A stretch of 32,506 bases of DNA from positions 1-32,506 of the forward strand of contig CAZFZT010000035.1 in the NCBI GenBank assembly GCA_964523675.1, written 5' to 3'. Numbering within the stretch: the first letter of the stretch is position 1; each line of letters begins with the position of its first letter. Below, piece by piece: positions 1-7,768 of the stretch. Source of the stretch: CAZFZT01 sp964523675 (GTDB lineage Bacteria; Planctomycetota; Phycisphaerae; Phycisphaerales; SM1A02). A program made the translations under genes and the position numbers. The notes beneath the pieces were generated by a model that was not told the DNA's origin, ran no database searches, and saw nothing but the letters and a program-made list of their open reading frames with translations.

Positions 1-13
1 TGCTTGCCGGCAC

Positions 14-364
14 ATGACAGAACCCGAGAAGCCCCTTGAGATCGGGCCCGCAGAGGCCGCCGCACTTTTGCAAGGATCCCCCGCCGGCGGCCGACCGCTC
101 TTGCTTGATTGCCGCACGCCATCGGAGCGTACGCTCGCGCGGATCGACGGCTCCCGGTTCATCCCGATGAACGAAATGGCCGACCGTCTCAATGAGGTTG
201 AAGACCATCGCGATCGTGCGATCATCGTGTATTGTCATGGCGGCGTTCGTTCGCTTGCCGTGGCTCGTTTCCTGCGCGAGAGCGGTTTCAAGGGCGCGCG
301 ATCGCTGGCCGGCGGGATCGATCGCTGGTCACACGAGGTTGACCCAACCGTCCCGCGCTATTGA
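14..364 (+). CDS. Single-domain rhodanese-like protein
   Basis: A 116-residue protein spanning one complete rhodanese domain. The family signature (leucine-rich strand ending in LLDCRTPSE, then the IDGSRFIPM segment) lies at residues 28-52, and the active-site loop CHGGVRS with the persulfide-carrying cysteine is at residue 74, matching the CxxxxR[ST] pattern of active rhodaneses. Such stand-alone domains carry sulfane sulfur for thiosulfate detoxification, cofactor biosynthesis or redox signalling; the substrate cannot be told from sequence. There is no signal peptide, so it is probably cytoplasmic. The ATG at 14 is the first start visible, but the frame stays open to the window edge, so a longer N-terminus is possible. 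About 200 bases separate it from cdsA, so co-transcription is uncertain. Confidence 0.85.
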   Translation: MTEPEKPLEIGPAEAAALLQGSPAGGRPLLLDCRTPSERTLARIDGSRFIPMNEMADRLNEVEDHRDRAIIVYCHGGVRSLAVARFLRESGFKGARSLAGGIDRWSHEVDPTVPRY

Positions 365-457
365 TTCGAGCGAATTCACAACAGAGGCGCAGCCAGCACA
401 GAGAAGCGAAACGACGTGATGAGCATGACGAAGAGCGCAGAGAAGACCTCCTCAACC

Positions 458-532
458 GTTGAGCCGCGATGCGCAGCGGAGCGCGGCCGGCCGCTCATGT
501 CATGAACGCTTCGCTGCGCGTCGCGGCTCAAC
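458..532. repeat. Long imperfect inverted repeat (26-bp arms) between rhodanese gene and cdsA
   Basis: The arms at 458-483 and 507-532 are reverse complements except at two positions, around a 23-base spacer (484-506) that itself contains a GGCCGGCC-type palindrome. Both mismatches become G.U pairs in + strand RNA, so the transcript can form a 26-pair stem. There is no T-tract, so it is not a standard intrinsic terminator. It sits 33 bases upstream of the cdsA start and could be an interspersed repeat, an RNA-processing site or a leader structure. Confidence 0.8.
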
Positions 533-564
533 AACACCGGGGGAAGTAAGGTTCTTGCTCAAGA

Positions 565-1464
565 ATGCTCAAACTGCGTCTCATCACTGGTCCGCTCCTG
601 ATCGTGCTGCTGCTGGGCATCGTCGCGCTTGATGAGTACGTGGACACGATCGCGCTGCCGGAGTCATGGCAGCAGTTCTTCAACATGTCGCATGCACCGC
701 GCGGGATCGTGCTGTTCGGCGTCTCGCTCATCATTGCGCCGCTGGCGGGAGTGGAACTTTCGCGAGTGATCGCAGCCAACAACATTCTGAGCCGGCCGTG
801 GCTCACTGCGTTCGCTGCGATCATCGGTCTCCTCGTCAGCTACACGATCCCGCTGGCGCTATCTGTCATTGACGCGGTGGCGGTTGTTTCAACGGGCCTC
901 ATCGTCGTACTTGTCGCTGCGCTGCTGACGTTCAGCCGGCAGAAGAATGTGCAGGGCGTTCTTGCCGCGGCCGGCGCGGTGGTTGTGGCGTTCGTGTACA
1001 TCGGGTTGATGCTCGGCTTCTTCCTGGCGATACGGCGCGAGCATTCGGCGTGGTTGATTGTGGGTATTGTTCTGACGACGAAGTCATCGGACATCGGCGC
1101 GTACTTCACCGGCCGGGCGATCGGCCGCCATAAGTTGATTCCCTGGCTCAGCCCCGGCAAGACCTGGGAAGGGCTCTTCGGCGGCGTTGCGTTTGCGACG
1201 TTGATCGGTTTGCTCATGGCTGCGCTGAGCGCGCGGCTGCCTGCGCATGACGATCAGGTGCCGCTGCTTGCCGGAGCAATCTTCGGCGCCCTGTTCGCGC
1301 TTGTGGGGCAGTTCGGCGATCTGACGATGTCGCTGCTGAAGCGCGGCGGCGGATTGAAGGATTCATCGAACATCCTGCCCGGCATGGGCGGCGTGCTCGA
1401 TGTACTGGACTCGCCTTTGATGGTGGCGCCGGCGGCGTACTGGCTGCTCGCACTTCTGAGTTGA
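565..1464 (+). CDS. cdsA: Phosphatidate cytidylyltransferase (CDP-diglyceride synthase)
   Basis: A 299-residue polytopic membrane protein that converts phosphatidic acid and CTP to CDP-diacylglycerol, the branch-point precursor of membrane phospholipids. Several hydrophobic helices fill residues 5-165. Conserved family segments follow: KSSDIGAYFTG (about 173-183), SPGKTWEG (196-203) and the C-terminal signature at about 256-282 (SLLKR, KDSSN, LPGMGGVLDVLDS). Relative to the classic signature the histidine before GG is methionine (274) and the arginine after the aspartate is valine (280); the KR/KD and both signature aspartates are kept. The length fits the family. No strong ribosome-binding site is seen before the ATG. 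Its stop codon directly abuts the stop codon of the converging sigma-factor gene. Confidence 0.9.
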   Translation: MLKLRLITGPLLIVLLLGIVALDEYVDTIALPESWQQFFNMSHAPRGIVLFGVSLIIAPLAGVELSRVIAANNILSRPWLTAFAAIIGLLVSYTIPLALSVIDAVAVVSTGLIVVLVAALLTFSRQKNVQGVLAAAGAVVVAFVYIGLMLGFFLAIRREHSAWLIVGIVLTTKSSDIGAYFTGRAIGRHKLIPWLSPGKTWEGLFGGVAFATLIGLLMAALSARLPAHDDQVPLLAGAIFGALFALVGQFGDLTMSLLKRGGGLKDSSNILPGMGGVLDVLDSPLMVAPAAYWLLALLS

Positions 1465-2289
1465 TCAGAGATCCTTCGTGCGATGCTGCATCTGCGCTTT
1501 GAGTCGCGCGAGGATTGAGGAGTGCATCTGGCTGACGCGCGATTCGGAAAGGTCGAGCGTGGTGCCGATCTCCTTCATGGTCATCTCCTCGAAGTAGTAG
1601 AGGATGACGATCAATCGTTCAGCCCGGGAAAGCCCCTTGGTAATGAGAACCTTGAGGTCCTGTTTTTGCACTTCCGTCAGCGGATTCTCCTGGCGACGAT
1701 CCTGGATCACGTCGATCTCGCGCACGTCCCGACTCGAATCGGTCTCGAACCACTTTCGATTCAGCGACACCACGCCGACCGGCTTGGAATCCTTGGAAAG
1801 TTTCTCGAACTCACTCGAGGTCACGCTCATGCGGTCGCAGATTTCCCGGTCGGTGGGCTTGCGGCCGAGTTCCATTTCGAGCGCTTTGCGTGCCTTTTCA
1901 ACCTTGGCGGTGCGTGAACGCACCAGTCTGGGCACCCAGTCCATGGCGCGCAGTTCATCGAAGATCGCACCGCGAATGCGCTGCGCGCAGTAGGTTTCAA
2001 ACTTCACGCCGCGATCAAGGTCGAAGGCGTCGATCGCGTCCATAAGGCCGAAGAGCCCGGCGGACATAAGGTCTTCGACATCGACCTCACCGGGCAGGCG
2101 CATGTGGAGGCGCTCGGCAGTGAACTTGACGATGTCGAGGTAGTGTTCGATGAGGCGGTTGCGCAGATCATCGGAGCCGGTCTTCTTGAACTCGTTCCAC
2201 ACTTCACCGATGGTGCGCCTGGCGGCATCGCGTGCGGCAGCGCTTGCCGTCGCATCTTTGAGTGACTTCGTTTTTACAGGGGTCGGCAT
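1465..2289 (-). CDS. fliA: FliA/WhiG-type RNA polymerase sigma factor (sigma-28 family)
   Basis: A 274-residue sigma factor of the flagellar/motility family. Region 2 is clear (VDVEDLMSAGLFGLMDAIDAFD, then FETYCAQRIRGAIFDELRAMDWVPR, a hallmark of FliA/WhiG proteins), followed by region 3 (RKALEMELGRKPTDREI) and the region 4 helix-turn-helix (MKEIGTTLDLSESRVSQMHSSIL). In bacteria with sigma-28 it directs late flagellar genes such as flagellin and chemotaxis genes. The frame extends 29 codons further upstream, but the ATG at 2289 is chosen because AAGGAG lies six bases before it. It is the last gene of the long flagellar cluster, 98 bases after the small membrane protein gene, and ends tail-to-tail with cdsA with no spacer. 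Confidence 0.93.
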   Translation of the reverse strand: MPTPVKTKSLKDATASAAARDAARRTIGEVWNEFKKTGSDDLRNRLIEHYLDIVKFTAERLHMRLPGEVDVEDLMSAGLFGLMDAIDAFDLDRGVKFETYCAQRIRGAIFDELRAMDWVPRLVRSRTAKVEKARKALEMELGRKPTDREICDRMSVTSSEFEKLSKDSKPVGVVSLNRKWFETDSSRDVREIDVIQDRRQENPLTEVQKQDLKVLITKGLSRAERLIVILYYFEEMTMKEIGTTLDLSESRVSQMHSSILARLKAQMQHRTKDL

Positions 2290-2295
2290 CGGTCT

Positions 2296-2301
2296 CTCCT
2301 T
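2296..2301 (-). promoter_or_regulatory. Ribosome-binding site that fixes the fliA start
   Basis: AAGGAG on the minus strand, six bases before the ATG at 2289. It supports the shorter FliA start over the upstream in-frame start at 2376. Confidence 0.75.
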
Positions 2302-2387
2302 GACCTGATTGCTTGTGCGTGTCCACCCATCCGTGGCGGATTCAGTGGACACTATATCACGGAATCCGTTCAGCACAAGTCAATTAA

Positions 2388-2714
2388 TCAGACTTCGATC
2401 ACTTCTTGCATCTCGGCGTCATCGTGTTCGCGATGCACTGCGGGCGCGCCGCCTTCCGTTTGATAATGCGCATCATCGGCGACATCAGGAACTGGATGGT
2501 CCAGTTCATGCTGCGCGACGCGCTCATTCACCACGCGCTCGCAGATCATTCCGGCGATCATTCCCACCGGGTAACACAGGACCATGGCAATGAGCGCGCG
2601 ACTGAGGATGTCGGCGGCGCTGCCGTATCCCGCCATGCCTGCGACGATCGCCACCGCAAACGCCGAAAGCGCGAAACATCCCGCCATTACTCGCGTTAGC
2701 GTGCCGGCCGTCAT
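2388..2714 (-). CDS. Small two-helix membrane protein in the flagellar cluster
   Basis: A 108-residue protein (116 if the GTG at 2738 is used) that I do not recognise. It has two hydrophobic segments, one near the N-terminus (FALSAFAVAIVAGMAGYG) and one after a short loop (ALIAMVLCYPVGMIAGMIC), then a hydrophilic acidic and His-rich tail of about 50 residues. The likely topology is two membrane spans with the tail on the cytoplasmic side, which is inference. It lies between flhG and fliA on the same strand, so it is probably co-transcribed with them and may serve the flagellum or its regulation. The ATG at 2714 has AAGG ten bases upstream; the GTG at 2738 begins nine bases after the flhG stop but has no visible ribosome-binding site. 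Confidence 0.65.
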   Translation of the reverse strand: MTAGTLTRVMAGCFALSAFAVAIVAGMAGYGSAADILSRALIAMVLCYPVGMIAGMICERVVNERVAQHELDHPVPDVADDAHYQTEGGAPAVHREHDDAEMQEVIEV

Positions 2715-2747
2715 GTCAACATAACCTTGCTTTGACACCGCATGGTG

Positions 2748-3779
2748 TTATCGACCGAAGTTCTCGCCTCCACCACCATTTCCTAACCAGTTTGCAAGTC
2801 GAGCAAAGAAACCGCGCTGATTGGCTGATTTGTTCGCGCTTTGATCGGATGATTCAACACCTTCGAGGCCGGCCAATCGCCGCGCCATCGCCCACACCGC
2901 CCTGGTTGCATCCGACTCGGGGGCATACAGCGCAAAAGGAACGCGCTGCCGGACCGAGGCGGGAACGGCCGGATCGTTGGGAATCGCGCCGCCATAGGAG
3001 AGCGGTCGATGCAGGAATGTGCGGCTGACGCGGTCGATTCTTGCGAAGACGCCGGCCGCTTCCTGCTCGCTCGTAGCCATGTTCACCACCAGTTCGATTC
3101 GCGCCTGCGGCTCACGGGCCACGAGCGTCTTGATCGTGCCGTAGCCATCCGTGATGGAGGTCGGCTCGGGTGTGGTCGTGAGCACCACACTGTGGGCCGC
3201 GGCCGCGAAGGACAGCACGTTCGGATGGATTCCCGCGCCGGTGTCGATGATGATGACATCAGCGATGCGCTCAAGCAACGCAAGCTGCTCGAGAACGCCG
3301 CGCCTGTGCGCTTCTGAAAGATCAGCCATCTTGGCGACGCCTGACGCCCCCGGGATCAACCGGAAGCCGCCGGGTCCGAGCACCATTGCTTCCCACAACC
3401 GGCACTCGCCGGCGACGACATGTTCGAGCGTCATCTTCGGCGTGATGTTGCACAAGACATCCGCATTGGCAAGACCAAGATCAGCGTCAAGCAGGCAGAC
3501 CTTGAGTTTCATCCTGCTCATGGCCACGGCCAGGTTGACCGCAAGATTGCTCTTACCCACGCCGCCCTTGCCGGACGAGACGGCGATCGCCTTGGCCAGG
3601 GAGATTCGCGACGGCGCTGGGGGAGCGGCCCGGCGCGACCTGAGCCGCGCCGGCGCATGCGGCGCGGGTCCGAAACTGATGGCGCCGATCGCGCGGCTGG
3701 CGGGCACGTGCTCGTCAATCACCGGCGCCCCTGCCGCGCTGCGCATGGCCTGCCTGAGCTGAGCCGCCTGATCGTTCAT
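2748..3779 (-). CDS. flhG: MinD-like ATPase FlhG (flagellar number regulator)
   Basis: A 343-residue SIMIBI ATPase. Residues 2-12 contain the DQAxxLR pattern (NDQAAQLRQAM), which in FlhG/YlxH proteins forms the helix that stimulates FlhF GTPase activity. After a Pro/Ala/Arg-rich linker, the deviant Walker A motif SGKGGVGKS is at 69-77, followed by CLLDADLGLANADVL and the IIIDTGAGI Walker B-like segment. FlhG limits flagellar number and acts with FlhF on polar placement; it may also touch the C-ring. Its ATG overlaps the flhF stop codon (ATGA), the usual gene pairing and a sign of coupled translation. The C-terminal 40 residues are Gly/Asn-rich and not typical of the domain. Confidence 0.92.
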   Translation of the reverse strand: MNDQAAQLRQAMRSAAGAPVIDEHVPASRAIGAISFGPAPHAPARLRSRRAAPPAPSRISLAKAIAVSSGKGGVGKSNLAVNLAVAMSRMKLKVCLLDADLGLANADVLCNITPKMTLEHVVAGECRLWEAMVLGPGGFRLIPGASGVAKMADLSEAHRRGVLEQLALLERIADVIIIDTGAGIHPNVLSFAAAAHSVVLTTTPEPTSITDGYGTIKTLVAREPQARIELVVNMATSEQEAAGVFARIDRVSRTFLHRPLSYGGAIPNDPAVPASVRQRVPFALYAPESDATRAVWAMARRLAGLEGVESSDQSANKSANQRGFFARLANWLGNGGGGENFGR

Positions 3780-5311
3780 GATCGCAGCGTCCCTCCGAGG
3801 ATGAGATCGGCGAGTTTGTGAGGCCGCCCCGCTTCGATGTGGTCCGGCACTTCCTGGCCGGTCGTGACGAAGCTCAGTTCCTTGCCGACGGTGCGCATGA
3901 CGTTGATGAGCATACCGAAGCTGACCGCTTCATCAAGCTTCGTGAGGACGATCTTGTGAACGCCGACGCGGCTGAACGCTTCGGCTTCGCGCAGCAGCAC
4001 CTTCTCACTGGCTGTGCTTGAGAGGACAAGATGCACTTCATGCGCGCCGCTTGCGTCGATGAACTGCCGCAGTTCATCAATGCGCAGTTCGTCGTTCTGG
4101 CTGCGGCCGGCGGTATCGACGAGAATCACATCGCACCCGCTGAGTTGATCAACAGCGCGCTGCATCTGGGCAGGCGTGAGCGCGACATGCAGCGGCAAGC
4201 CGATGATGTTTGCGTACGTTCGCAGTTGATCGACGGCTGCGATCCGGTAGGTGTCGGACGTGATGAGTCCCACCTTCTTTCGATGCTGCAACTTGAACGT
4301 TGCGGCCAGTTTCGCAAGCGTGGTCGTCTTGCCTACCCCGGTAGGGCCGACGAGCGCGATCGTCAACGGCCGGGTGTCCGGACTGTGCGCCGGCACGGGT
4401 TCAGCCGAGCAGGGAATCAGCGATGCCAACCGCTGCGCCACCGCCTCGCGGACGCGCGCTGCATCCTCAAGCTCATCTCCTGAAAGCGCATCGCGCACTT
4501 CGTTGACGATCTGTTCCGCAAGTTCCTCCGAGATGTCCTGGGCAACGAGGTTGAGGTAGTGCTCGAACAGATTCGCAGGCAGAGCCGGCGCGGCCTTGGA
4601 GCCCGATCTTGATTGCTGAGCGAGAACCTGGCCGACCATGGCTTTGATGGCGGCCAACTCATCATTCATTGAATCGCCTCCAGCTGAATGAGGCATTGCT
4701 GGCTGAGCATCGGCATGATGTGGAGGCGCGGCCGGCGGAGCTGCGCCGACTGATGCCGCGACGTGCCGGGCATGGCCGTTTTCATCTGAAGGCACGAGCA
4801 CGAACCGCCGCGATGGCGTCTCATCCGGTTCATTGCGCGCCGGAGGCGCCGGCGCAGCGGCGGTCTGCGGAGCCGGAGGCGCGGGCGTGGGCTGCGCCGC
4901 TTGCGCTTGCGCATCAACTGCTTTCGCTGCGGCGTGCTCCTTTCTGTCGAACTGGGCAGCCATCGCCATCGCAAGGCGGCGCGTCCGCTCCCGGTCTTCA
5001 TCGGTGACGATGTGTCCGTCGGTTGATTGCGCGGCAGTCGGCTTCTCACCTGCCGCACTGGTGTAAGCGCGCTTCGCAGCGGCGTGATTGGGCGATGCGG
5101 GCATGCGCCGCGTGGGCGCGGCGGCCCGCCGCGGCCTGGCTTCGTCGGCCGGCGTGGCGGTCACTTCAACGATCATCCTTCGCCGCAGCCCAAGCAAGGT
5201 GCGCCGCACGAAGGAGCGCGTATTGAGGATGACGGCATCCGTACCAAGGTCTCGCTTCACCGCAGCGAGCGCTTCTGCCATCGTGTATGCCTGGTAGGTT
5301 CTGAATTTCAC
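3776..5311 (-). CDS. flhF: SRP-type GTPase FlhF (flagellar placement)
   Basis: A 511-residue protein with the three-part FlhF layout: a short N-terminal B domain (KFRTYQAYTMAEALAAVKRDLG), a long Pro/Ala/Gln-rich linker (about 55-215), an N domain (about 216-310), and the SRP-type G domain. Within it the P-loop GPTGVGKTT is at 322-330, the TSDTYRIAAVDQL insertion-box segment at 351-363, DTAGR at 399-403 and TKLD at 457-460. FlhF recruits early flagellar parts to the assembly site and is controlled by FlhG. The start is GTG, supported by GGAGG eight bases upstream and by alignment of the first residues with the FlhF family N-terminus. The linker is longer than in many homologues. Confidence 0.94.
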   Translation of the reverse strand: MKFRTYQAYTMAEALAAVKRDLGTDAVILNTRSFVRRTLLGLRRRMIVEVTATPADEARPRRAAAPTRRMPASPNHAAAKRAYTSAAGEKPTAAQSTDGHIVTDEDRERTRRLAMAMAAQFDRKEHAAAKAVDAQAQAAQPTPAPPAPQTAAAPAPPARNEPDETPSRRFVLVPSDENGHARHVAASVGAAPPAAPPHHADAQPAMPHSAGGDSMNDELAAIKAMVGQVLAQQSRSGSKAAPALPANLFEHYLNLVAQDISEELAEQIVNEVRDALSGDELEDAARVREAVAQRLASLIPCSAEPVPAHSPDTRPLTIALVGPTGVGKTTTLAKLAATFKLQHRKKVGLITSDTYRIAAVDQLRTYANIIGLPLHVALTPAQMQRAVDQLSGCDVILVDTAGRSQNDELRIDELRQFIDASGAHEVHLVLSSTASEKVLLREAEAFSRVGVHKIVLTKLDEAVSFGMLINVMRTVGKELSFVTTGQEVPDHIEAGRPHKLADLILGGTLRS

Positions 5312-5391
5312 CGACGTGCCCTCCGTGGCAATTCAAGGGTGACGGAGCATGCATGCCCGGTTCCATCCGGGCGAAAGACATCATACTGCAC

Positions 5392-7614
5392 TCACGCTGC
5401 GCCGACTGTCTCGCGCGGTTGGGCAGCGGCCGAACCAGCGGCGGACGCGCGCCCTGCATGGGCTTCGCCTGCGCCGCTGAGTGGGCCGTCGGATTGTACC
5501 AAACCCATCGATTCCACGTCCAGCCCCTTCACGATCTCGTTGTACGCAAGCACCGCTGCCTGGGGCATGTGCGGGTCCAGAATCTGCTTCACCTGCGCGC
5601 GAACGCTCGGCGATGCAAGCACCACGAGTTGATGACCTGAAGCAAGAAGCGTCTCGGCTGCGGATTGCACCGCTTTGACGATGCGATTGGCCATGTGCGG
5701 CGGCATGCTCATCGAAGTCCCCGCAGGGCCACGATCAATATACCCGCCGATCAACTCCTCAAGCGCCGGGTCCATCGTGATGCAGTACATGCGCATGGCG
5801 CCCGTTTCATCCGGCTCAGCGTACTGCGCGGAGATGGTGCGGCGCAGCGCATGCCGGGCGTATTCCGTCAACACATCAAGGTCTTTCGTATGCGCAGCCC
5901 AGTCGCCGATCGCTTCAAGAATGGTCGCAAGGTCGCGGATCGGCACGCGCTCCCGCAGGAGATTCTGCATCACCTTCTGAAGCTCGCCGGGCTTGATGAT
6001 CGTGGGCACGGTTTCCTCGACGAGTTTCGGTGAGATCTTCTTGAGCTGCTCGAGCAGGTGATTCACTTCCTCGCGCGAGAGCAGTTCATCCGCATGCGTC
6101 TTGACGAGTTCGGTGAGGTGGGTGGCGAGGACGCTTGTCGCGTCAACGACGGTGTAGTTGAGGGCTTCGGCGCGCTGCTTCATCCCGGGCTCGATCCAGA
6201 TGGCGTCGAGACCGAACGCCGGTTCCTTGCCTTTGATACCGTCAAGCGGCTCACCGGTCGCCAGGCCGGAGTCCATCGCCATCAGGCGATCGGCGTAAAC
6301 GGTTCCCTCGCCGATGGCAGCGCCGCGCAGCTTCACGCGATAATCGTTTGGCTCCATCTGCATGTTGTCGCGAATGCGCACTGGCGGAACGACGATGCCA
6401 ATTTCCACCGCGAGTTGCCTGCGAATCATGGAGATACGGTCGAGCAGATTGCCGCCCCGCGCGGAATCGACGAGTTGCACGAGACCGTAGCCGATCTCGA
6501 TCTCGAGGGTATCGACATTGAGCAGATCCTCCACCGGGGCCGGTTCGGGCGCGGTGGCTGCGGCCTCGGCCCTTGCGGACGCTTCTTCTCGCACCTTCAT
6601 CTGCCGCGCGATATACCGAAGCGACCATGCGAGCGAGCCGATGATCGCAGCTGCGGCAAGAAGCGGAATCGTCGGCAGCGGCGTCATGGCGAGGACCAGC
6701 AGGAAGCCGGAGATCAACCCCAGCGCCATCGGCTGTGAGGAAAGCTGTTTCGGAATCTCATTGCCGATGCTTTGCTCGCCTCCCGTGCGCGCGACGATCA
6801 AGCCGGCTGCGATCGAGATGATGAATGACGGCACCTGTGAGACAAGTCCGTCGCCGATCGTCAACCGGGTAAAGACCGACAGCGACTCGCTCATGGACCA
6901 GCCCTTCTCGAAGGCGCCGATGGCGAAACCGCCGGCGATATTCACCAGGGTAATGATGATGCCGGCAATGGCGTCGCCTCGCACGAACTTGCTGGCACCG
7001 TCCATGGCGCCGTAGAAGTCGGCTTCCTCGGTGATTTCCTTCCGCCTTGCTTTGGCTTCCTTCTCGTCAATCAATCCGGCGGAGAGGTCGGCGTCAATCG
7101 CCATTTGCTTGCCGGGCATGGCATCGAGCGTGAACCGGGCAGCGACTTCGCTCATTCGCGTCGCGCCCTTGGTAATGACGACGAACTGCACGACGACCAG
7201 AATGGTGAAGATAATCAGCCCGACAATGATGGATTCGCCTGCGACGAAGTTCCCGAAGGCCTCGACCACAAGTCCTGCAACCGCCGTCGCTTCGGCCGGG
7301 GTGGCGGCATCCGCCGTCAGGATCAGCCGGGTCGTCGCCACGTTGAGCACGAGTCGAAACAGCGTCGTCGCAAGGAGCAGCGCGGGAAAGACGCTGAAGT
7401 CGAGCGGCTTGTTCATGTAGATCGTGTTGACCAGAATGACCGCGCCAATCGAAATGTTGGCGGAGAGCAGCACGTCCATCAGCGCGGGCGGCAGCGGAAC
7501 AACAAGCACGATAAGCAGCAGCAGGAAGGACACCGGCACCATGAGATGCCGATGCCTGCCGACCCAGTCGAACATGCCGTTCATGCCCAGCGAGTTTGGC
7601 GCTGCCTTGGCCAT
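5392..7614 (-). CDS. flhA: Flagellar export gate protein FlhA
   Basis: A 740-residue protein of the FlhA/InvA type III export family. About eight membrane helices occupy the first 340 residues, with the family-defining segments TLFRLVLNVATTRLIL and GDAIAGIIITLVNIAGG, and a charged FHIPEP loop region. The rest is the cytoplasmic domain (from about 390) that docks chaperone-substrate complexes, with conserved stretches such as HALRRTISAQYA. FlhA forms the nonameric ring that passes substrates to the FliPQR-FlhB gate and helps use the proton gradient. The ATG at 7614 is chosen; a GTG four codons earlier (7626) is possible and neither has a clear ribosome-binding site. The C-terminal 30 residues are Ala/Gly-rich and probably disordered. 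Confidence 0.95.
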   Translation of the reverse strand: MAKAAPNSLGMNGMFDWVGRHRHLMVPVSFLLLLIVLVVPLPPALMDVLLSANISIGAVILVNTIYMNKPLDFSVFPALLLATTLFRLVLNVATTRLILTADAATPAEATAVAGLVVEAFGNFVAGESIIVGLIIFTILVVVQFVVITKGATRMSEVAARFTLDAMPGKQMAIDADLSAGLIDEKEAKARRKEITEEADFYGAMDGASKFVRGDAIAGIIITLVNIAGGFAIGAFEKGWSMSESLSVFTRLTIGDGLVSQVPSFIISIAAGLIVARTGGEQSIGNEIPKQLSSQPMALGLISGFLLVLAMTPLPTIPLLAAAAIIGSLAWSLRYIARQMKVREEASARAEAAATAPEPAPVEDLLNVDTLEIEIGYGLVQLVDSARGGNLLDRISMIRRQLAVEIGIVVPPVRIRDNMQMEPNDYRVKLRGAAIGEGTVYADRLMAMDSGLATGEPLDGIKGKEPAFGLDAIWIEPGMKQRAEALNYTVVDATSVLATHLTELVKTHADELLSREEVNHLLEQLKKISPKLVEETVPTIIKPGELQKVMQNLLRERVPIRDLATILEAIGDWAAHTKDLDVLTEYARHALRRTISAQYAEPDETGAMRMYCITMDPALEELIGGYIDRGPAGTSMSMPPHMANRIVKAVQSAAETLLASGHQLVVLASPSVRAQVKQILDPHMPQAAVLAYNEIVKGLDVESMGLVQSDGPLSGAGEAHAGRASAAGSAAAQPRETVGAA

Positions 7615-7675
7615 AAATGAGTTCACTGCATCATGGAGCGTTCATTGTGTTGAAACAGTTCCGGCGGCGCGGGCG

Positions 7676-7718
7676 ACTTGCTTGCAAGTCTCCTGCGCAC
7701 AGGCGAGACGCCTGTGTC
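7676..7718. repeat. Double-hairpin intergenic element between flhB and flhA
   Basis: Two adjacent small palindromes lie in the 154-base flhB-flhA gap. One, GACTTG-CTTG-CAAGTC, is at 7676-7691. The other, at 7698-7716, has eight-base arms (CACAGGCG and CGCCTGTG) around AGA. There is no T-tract. The layout resembles short interspersed hairpin elements (REP-like) of GC-rich bacteria; only one copy is present in this window. Confidence 0.6.
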
Positions 7719-7768
7719 ACCGTATCTGAGATTGATTTGCCAGAGTTTCTTCATCTCTTCGTGGGCAC

